From Dicaeum eximium (taxonomy: Eukaryota > Chordata > Aves > Passeriformes > Dicaeidae), in the NCBI GenBank assembly GCA_013396995.1, contig VWZP01005248.1, positions 1,177 through 65,176 on the forward strand: a stretch of 64,000 nucleotides of DNA, given 5' to 3'. Shown here one piece after another: positions 59,701 through 64,000 of the stretch (positions within the stretch are counted from its first letter, which is position 1; every line of letters begins with the position of its first letter). A program made the translations under genes and the position numbers. A model generated the notes under the pieces. It saw nothing but the letters and a program-made list of their open reading frames with translations, searched no databases and was not told the DNA's origin.

Positions 59701-60566
59701 TATTACTGCATTTGGGTGCATAGAGCAATTTCATTGCTGAAGACTAAAGCTCACCCATCCCACTGGTGGTTTTTAATTTTACCTTTCTCACTGGTAATTA
59801 CAGCAAGTTCTCTCTCAGATCTTTTCTTAACACTAATTTTTCATAATCAGACACATGATTATCTTAACAGGAAATTTACTTAAGTTAGATTTTAAGTCTT
59901 CCTAGGAAGCTCCAATGGTTACTTTGTGTTTTCTGTTACATTTGCACAAATCTGTAGTAACAGGCTGAAAATGATCTTGTCTCTAAAGATGCAATTAACT
60001 AAATGTGTCATATTATTCAATGACAAGAACTCTATGTAAATAAAATTTCCCTAACATAATACTACTCATTGCCAATCCACGTCTGACCAATCTTTATTCT
60101 GCATATAAGTTTCCAACAAACTCCTGTTGCAAGGTTTCTTTTGAACTTGCACCCCAAATATCCTTCACTTCAGACTGCATGGACCTTATTCTAGCAGCTT
60201 TGTTCAACACAAGATGCAGACACACCATATGTCTTTCTAAAATGACAGGAAACCTGAACAACTCCTCTAATTGCTGAGCACTTATGTCTACTCTTTACCC
60301 AAATGGGAACACTTTCAATTAAAAAACCACATTGTTTTTCTTTCAGGAAAATGGTTTATTTTCTGCTCTTCTATTATCTTATGCTCGGTTGTTTCCCTTT
60401 AATTTCCTTTTGCACCTGGAATTAATTTCCATCAGACTTGCCTTTACTCTGTGAATTACCCATTTAAACTTTTCCTAACTTCACAAAGGTCTGTTTTCCA
60501 ATGAAAGAGAAGGCATGGCTCGCTGCAGTCTAAAGGCAGTCTTGCCAAGTGAGGATGATTACTTAC
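56720..60566 (-). other. upstream PHACTR1 intron
   Basis: Intron sequence with a T11 run at 56734-56744. No PHACTR1 exon is found. The 137-codon plus-strand frame at 58810-59223 and the 122-codon minus-strand frame at 57407-57775 carry no known domain. Confidence 0.7.
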
Positions 60567-60750
60567 CTGGTGGAGAACAGCTCCACTGGATGTATGCATT
60601 TGCAGTGGCAGTGAGCTTGCATAGTGATTTTATGAGCCATGAAGAGCCTGTCAGTAGCTCTTCTCTGCATGCTAAGCAGCACTCACATGTTCCAAACCCC
60701 TGCCAATTATTCCTGCTCCCCAGGTGTGCAGCACTTCGCACCGTGTCCAT
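60567..60750 (-). CDS. candidate alternative first coding exon of PHACTR1
   Basis: On the minus strand an ATG at 60750 opens 61 codons and then meets CACCAG|GTAAGT, a perfect 5' splice site. The exon would end in phase 1, which is exactly what the acceptor at 54758 needs: the split codon would again be GCT (Ala), giving ...CSPP-AEEVERL. An in-frame TGA lies four codons before the ATG, so it can only be a starting exon. The peptide begins MDTVRSAAHLGSRNNWQGFG and is cysteine-rich in the middle (TCECCLAC). It resembles no domain I know. PHACTR genes are known to use several promoters and N-termini, which makes this plausible. A perfect 9-base donor is expected by chance roughly once in a window this size, so the call is tentative. 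Confidence 0.33.
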
Positions 60751-60845
60751 GAATGGAGTCTCTCATCTCTTAACCTGGCCTGTTTCAGCACGGGTACCAC
60801 ACCAAGGTACAGCTCTACTCTCAGCTACAATCTCCCTATTACAGT

Positions 60846-60943
60846 CTATTTATTTCTCTTGTTGGCACAGAAGTGCAGAGAATAGTTTTGGAAGTCTAAT
60901 CCCTCTAGGACCCTGCTTTTGACTCATCCCCGTTTTGACGTAA
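60846..60943 (-). promoter_or_regulatory. possible promoter elements for the candidate first exon
   Basis: Upstream of the ATG at 60750, on the same strand, are an AT-rich TATA-like AAATAAATAG (60846-60855), an AP-1 consensus TGAGTCA (60920-60926) and a CRE-like TTACGTCA (60936-60943). They sit about 95 to 190 bases before the ATG, a sensible promoter spacing. There is no CpG island. Such short motifs are common by chance; their clustering next to the candidate exon is the only reason to list them. Confidence 0.2.
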
Positions 60944-62635
60944 AACGTAAATTATTCATGCTGATTGCAATCTGAAAGCCACTTTTTTACCCTCTGCAAA
61001 CTACACTGCACTGAATGCATCACTCTAAACATGTCTTTATTGATATAAAATCTCTCAAAACAAGTATTTTCTGTATCGTAAGATAGCACATAAGATTTTC
61101 ATTTGCAACAAAAACACTTTATCAGGTTATGTCACCAATAGCTGTATAATCTCTTCCTATAAACCCTGCAACTATAGAAAATAAGGATTTTCTTCAGGGT
61201 TTTTTTATATCAACTGTTCTGTTTAACCTTTATTGCTCTTATTACTCACTAGGTTTTCCATCTCTTATGCATTTATTTCATATAGATTCAAGATTAAATC
61301 AAATAAACAGTACTGTAGCTCATCACTGCCATGTGCCCAGACACTGGAGCAGACACCACAGGTCTATCCTGGGCATCACACACAATGTCTGGAGACTCAG
61401 CAGCTCCAAAATAGGACTCGGAGCAGTCACTACAAGTGGAACACATCCAAAAACCAACCAGGAGAAAAACAGGGCCAGCAAAAGCAGAAGAGATCTCACA
61501 CTGTTCTTGGGTCTACAGTTCCATAGGTGCCAGGAATTGGTCCAGTAAAAAACTTCAGCTTGAAAGGAAGGGATACATTACCCTTCCTAACTGACAAGCA
61601 GGGAGGAGCTGCACAGTTTGAGCTTTTAAGAAAGCAGAGGAAGTAAGATGAGATGCAAGGACTTTTCTGTTAGAGCAGGCAGAGAACTTATTTGAGAAAA
61701 AGGAGAATCATGGGGCCACTTTCATCTTCCCCTTGAAAAGGCTTAACCCCACATCTCTGATTTTCCCAGGGAACACTACTACTCTTCATATCATGATGGA
61801 TGAAGGAGCACATCTATCTGGCTAAAACTGTTATTTTAAAGAATTCAAGACCTACTGGGTTTGAAAGAAAGCATTAGTGATAGTTAGGGCACTGATCTGC
61901 CAACAGAAACACCCTTCTCCAAACACTATTCCTGGACTTTACTGTGGGTTCTTTACTGCTTCACTTATGTATTGAAAGACACTACTGTTCACAGCTGTGA
62001 TTTGTTGAGAGCCTGATGCTGTCCAGTTCTGTACAAAGGAGAATAAAGAGGAGTGAAAATACTGCTTCTCACTGTTCCTTTTTGCACTTCTGGTAGGGGA
62101 TCTTCTCTTTAAGGCATGAGGGGAGGTATGAGAGAGGTGTGCTGCTATCTCCTACATCCTTTCCCCAGAAAGCAAAAGCAGGAGAATATGGATGGGTAGA
62201 TGGAGCCCTGTTAGCAGAGCTTGCTGGGCATTCAGAGAGAGGGATCCATGTTTCAGCCTGTGAAGAACTGCCATAAAAATCTCATGTTCTGGTGTAAATG
62301 TCAGCTACAAGCAGAATTTCCCATCTAGTGCATTGACTCCAAGGTAATCACACTGCCACACTAAAAGCTCACCTGGCAGAGAGCATCAGAAAAATACAAC
62401 TCTTCAAACCTCCTTTAAAGGTATTTTGCCAAGAAGGAGATTAAATCTCACAACACCAAAAAATTCAGAGGAGAAAGCTGAGCACAAGCCATACCCACAG
62501 AAGTACTGCAATTCAAGTCTCTAACTTTCTGTAAAACAAATGAAATGCTATGAGACAAAACAGTTGCAGTGGGGTTTGTGACTCTCACTTTATAAGTCGG
62601 TATCAACCATGGGAACATCAGTAGCTCCTCCAATA
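60944..62635 (-). other. upstream PHACTR1 intron, before the solo LTR
   Basis: No exon, RNA gene or transposon recognised. Two overlapping plus-strand frames of under 100 codons at 61233-61548 look random. Confidence 0.7.
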
Positions 62636-62640
62636 CATGT
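62636..62640. repeat. target-site duplication, left copy
   Basis: CATGT immediately before the LTR, repeated exactly after it at 63237-63241. One base more (ACATGT) also matches if the final A of the LTR is counted. Confidence 0.85.
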
Positions 62641-63236
62641 TGAGCTGGTTTGGGCTGGGATAGAGTTAATTTTCTTCATAGAAGCTTGTATGGAGCTAGG
62701 TTTTAGATTTGCTATCAACACTGAGAGCAGTGTTGATAAGACAGGGATGCTTTTGCTGCTGCTGAGCAGGGCTTGTACAGTGTCAGGGCCTTTTCTGTCC
62801 TCACATGTTTGCAGCAGTAAGGAGGCTGGGGATACACAGGGCGCTGGGAGGGGACACAGCAGGGACAGCCAACCCTGACTGACCCAAGGGGTATTCCAGA
62901 CCACAGAGTGTCATGCTCCGCATATAAAGCTGGGGGAAGAAGAAGGAAGGGGAAGATGTTTGGAGTGATGGCTGTGTTTGTCTTCCCAGGTCATCAAGAT
63001 AGGGCTCCCTTTTCTGGGGATTGCTGGACACCTTTCTGTCCATGGAAAGCAGCAAAGGAAATCTTTATTTCGCTTTGCTTGCGCATGCAGCTTCTGCTTT
63101 ACCTCTTTAACTGTCTTGATTTCAAAGCACAAGTTTTCTCACTCTTCCTCTTCCCTCTCCCTCATTCTGCTGGGGGAGAGTGAGTGAGTGAGTGACTGTC
63201 TGGGACTTAGTTGCTGACTGGGGTGAAACCACGACA
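62641..63236 (+). mobile_element. solo LTR of an avian endogenous retrovirus
   Basis: The 596-base element starts TGAGCTGGTTTGGGCTGGGA and ends GAAACCACGACA, with TG...CA termini and an exact 5-base duplication CATGT on both sides. A TATA box (CATATAAAG, about 62921-62929) gives plus-strand orientation, antisense to PHACTR1. A pyrimidine-rich block and a (GAGT)n run (about 63178-63194) lie near the 3' end. The opening GGCTGGGATAGAGTTAATTT is familiar from ERVL-like LTRs common in bird genomes, and the 5-base duplication fits that class. No gag, pol or env sequence is present, so it is a recombination-derived solo LTR. The many short open frames across it are not genes. Confidence 0.92.
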
Positions 63237-63241
63237 CATGT
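63237..63241. repeat. target-site duplication, right copy
   Basis: CATGT directly after the terminal CA of the LTR; identical to 62636-62640. Confidence 0.85.
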
Positions 63242-64000
63242 GGACAGGACTAGGCACCATGGCTCAGGAGTCCTAGATGGATCTCTGCAGACACCGATTT
63301 GTCTTTCAGTCAAACACAAACTTATCAACTAGAGTTAAGACTCATCCAACACAGCTCAAGTTCTTCCTGAAAGCCAAAGCTAAGGGCAACAGAGAAGATG
63401 TCTTCTCTCCAGCAAATCTTTAACTCATTCAACAAGAAAAGACAAAAATTGAAGCCCAGGTACCTTCAAATCCTAAATATATTCTGATGAAGAAACAGCG
63501 CATAGCATTTTTTCCTATGGTTGTTTCAGCTTGCTAGTGATTGAAACTGTCTTCTTGAAGGAGCTGGTAATGATTACATTTTCATGGTTGGATTTCTCTC
63601 TTAAACCAGCCTGAATTACAAATTCTACTCAGCAAGAAACACAAAGCAATCCAAGAAAAGGATGGAGTCCACGAAAGCCCATAGGTTTGTTGCTCACGTT
63701 TAGCTAGGCTTCTCTTTGTGGGTGACAATTTTCCTAATTGCCATGTGGACAGAGGAAGACACAGTTGCTCACACAGCAGAACACCTTGGCTCTACCAGTC
63801 CTCACTGGGAATCAGGGAAGTTCTCCACCCTTCCAAAAAGAAACCACTAATGCAAAAGGCTAGCTGTTTATTTTGAGAAACCCCAGAAAAAAGATTTTAA
63901 TATTTCTAAATTTCTTAGGGGATTTCTGATGGACTAAACAATTTCTGATCTTTTTCTTTTGACGTTCTTGGAAGTAGGAATATCCAATATTTTATTTTAC
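63242..64000 (-). other. upstream PHACTR1 intron, window end
   Basis: No exon of the PHACTR1 N-terminus (for instance the RSKSDTPYLAEARISF region) is visible, and no repeat. The intron continues beyond the window. Confidence 0.75.

Noticed and set aside
60515..60922. 135-codon plus-strand open frame opposite the candidate alternative exon.
   Set aside because: No known domain. Its overlap with a better minus-strand candidate suggests it is the shadow, or that both are chance.

Overview
The window looks like a piece of a bird nuclear genome. It contains CR1 retrotransposon tails ending in the avian-type repeat (copies at 24592-24704 and 55333-55800), retroviral LTRs, few interspersed repeats overall, long AT-rich introns and four short exons of a vertebrate gene. 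I cannot name the species. There is no operon, tRNA, rRNA or CRISPR array.

The only gene I can support is the middle of PHACTR1 (phosphatase and actin regulator 1) on the minus strand, so the reading order runs from high to low coordinates. Four exons have consensus splice sites: 54594-54758 (basic nuclear-localisation segment), 10472-10552 (first RPEL actin-binding motif), 3651-3830 (acidic/serine-rich linker) and 2410-2616 (proline-rich 69-residue segment, probably an alternative cassette). Joined, they read 211 codons without a stop, and all splice junctions are phase 1. The canonical N-terminal exons lie beyond 64000, and the C-terminal exons (three further RPEL motifs and the PP1-binding end) lie before position 1.

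Layout: 1-2409 is the end part of an intron; 2410-3830 holds two exons 1.0 kb apart; 3831-10471 is a 6.6 kb intron; 10472-10552 is the RPEL exon; 10553-54593 is a 44 kb intron with one old CR1 fossil (about 20120-21240), one short CR1 tail, an (AAAAT)n tract and several stretches that look like constrained regulatory DNA; 54594-54758 is the basic exon; 54759-64000 is upstream intron with a younger CR1, an LTR with alpharetrovirus-like layout (56417-56719) and a complete solo LTR with matching 5-base target duplications (62641-63236).

No new molecular system is evident. The best lead is a possible alternative first exon of PHACTR1 at 60567-60750: an ATG-started 61-codon frame ending at a perfect 5' splice site in exactly the phase needed to join the basic exon. 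Other leads are the splicing signals around the proline-rich cassette, the two LTRs, the CR1 fossil, and a 10-base inverted repeat built on homeodomain cores at 35074-35105.
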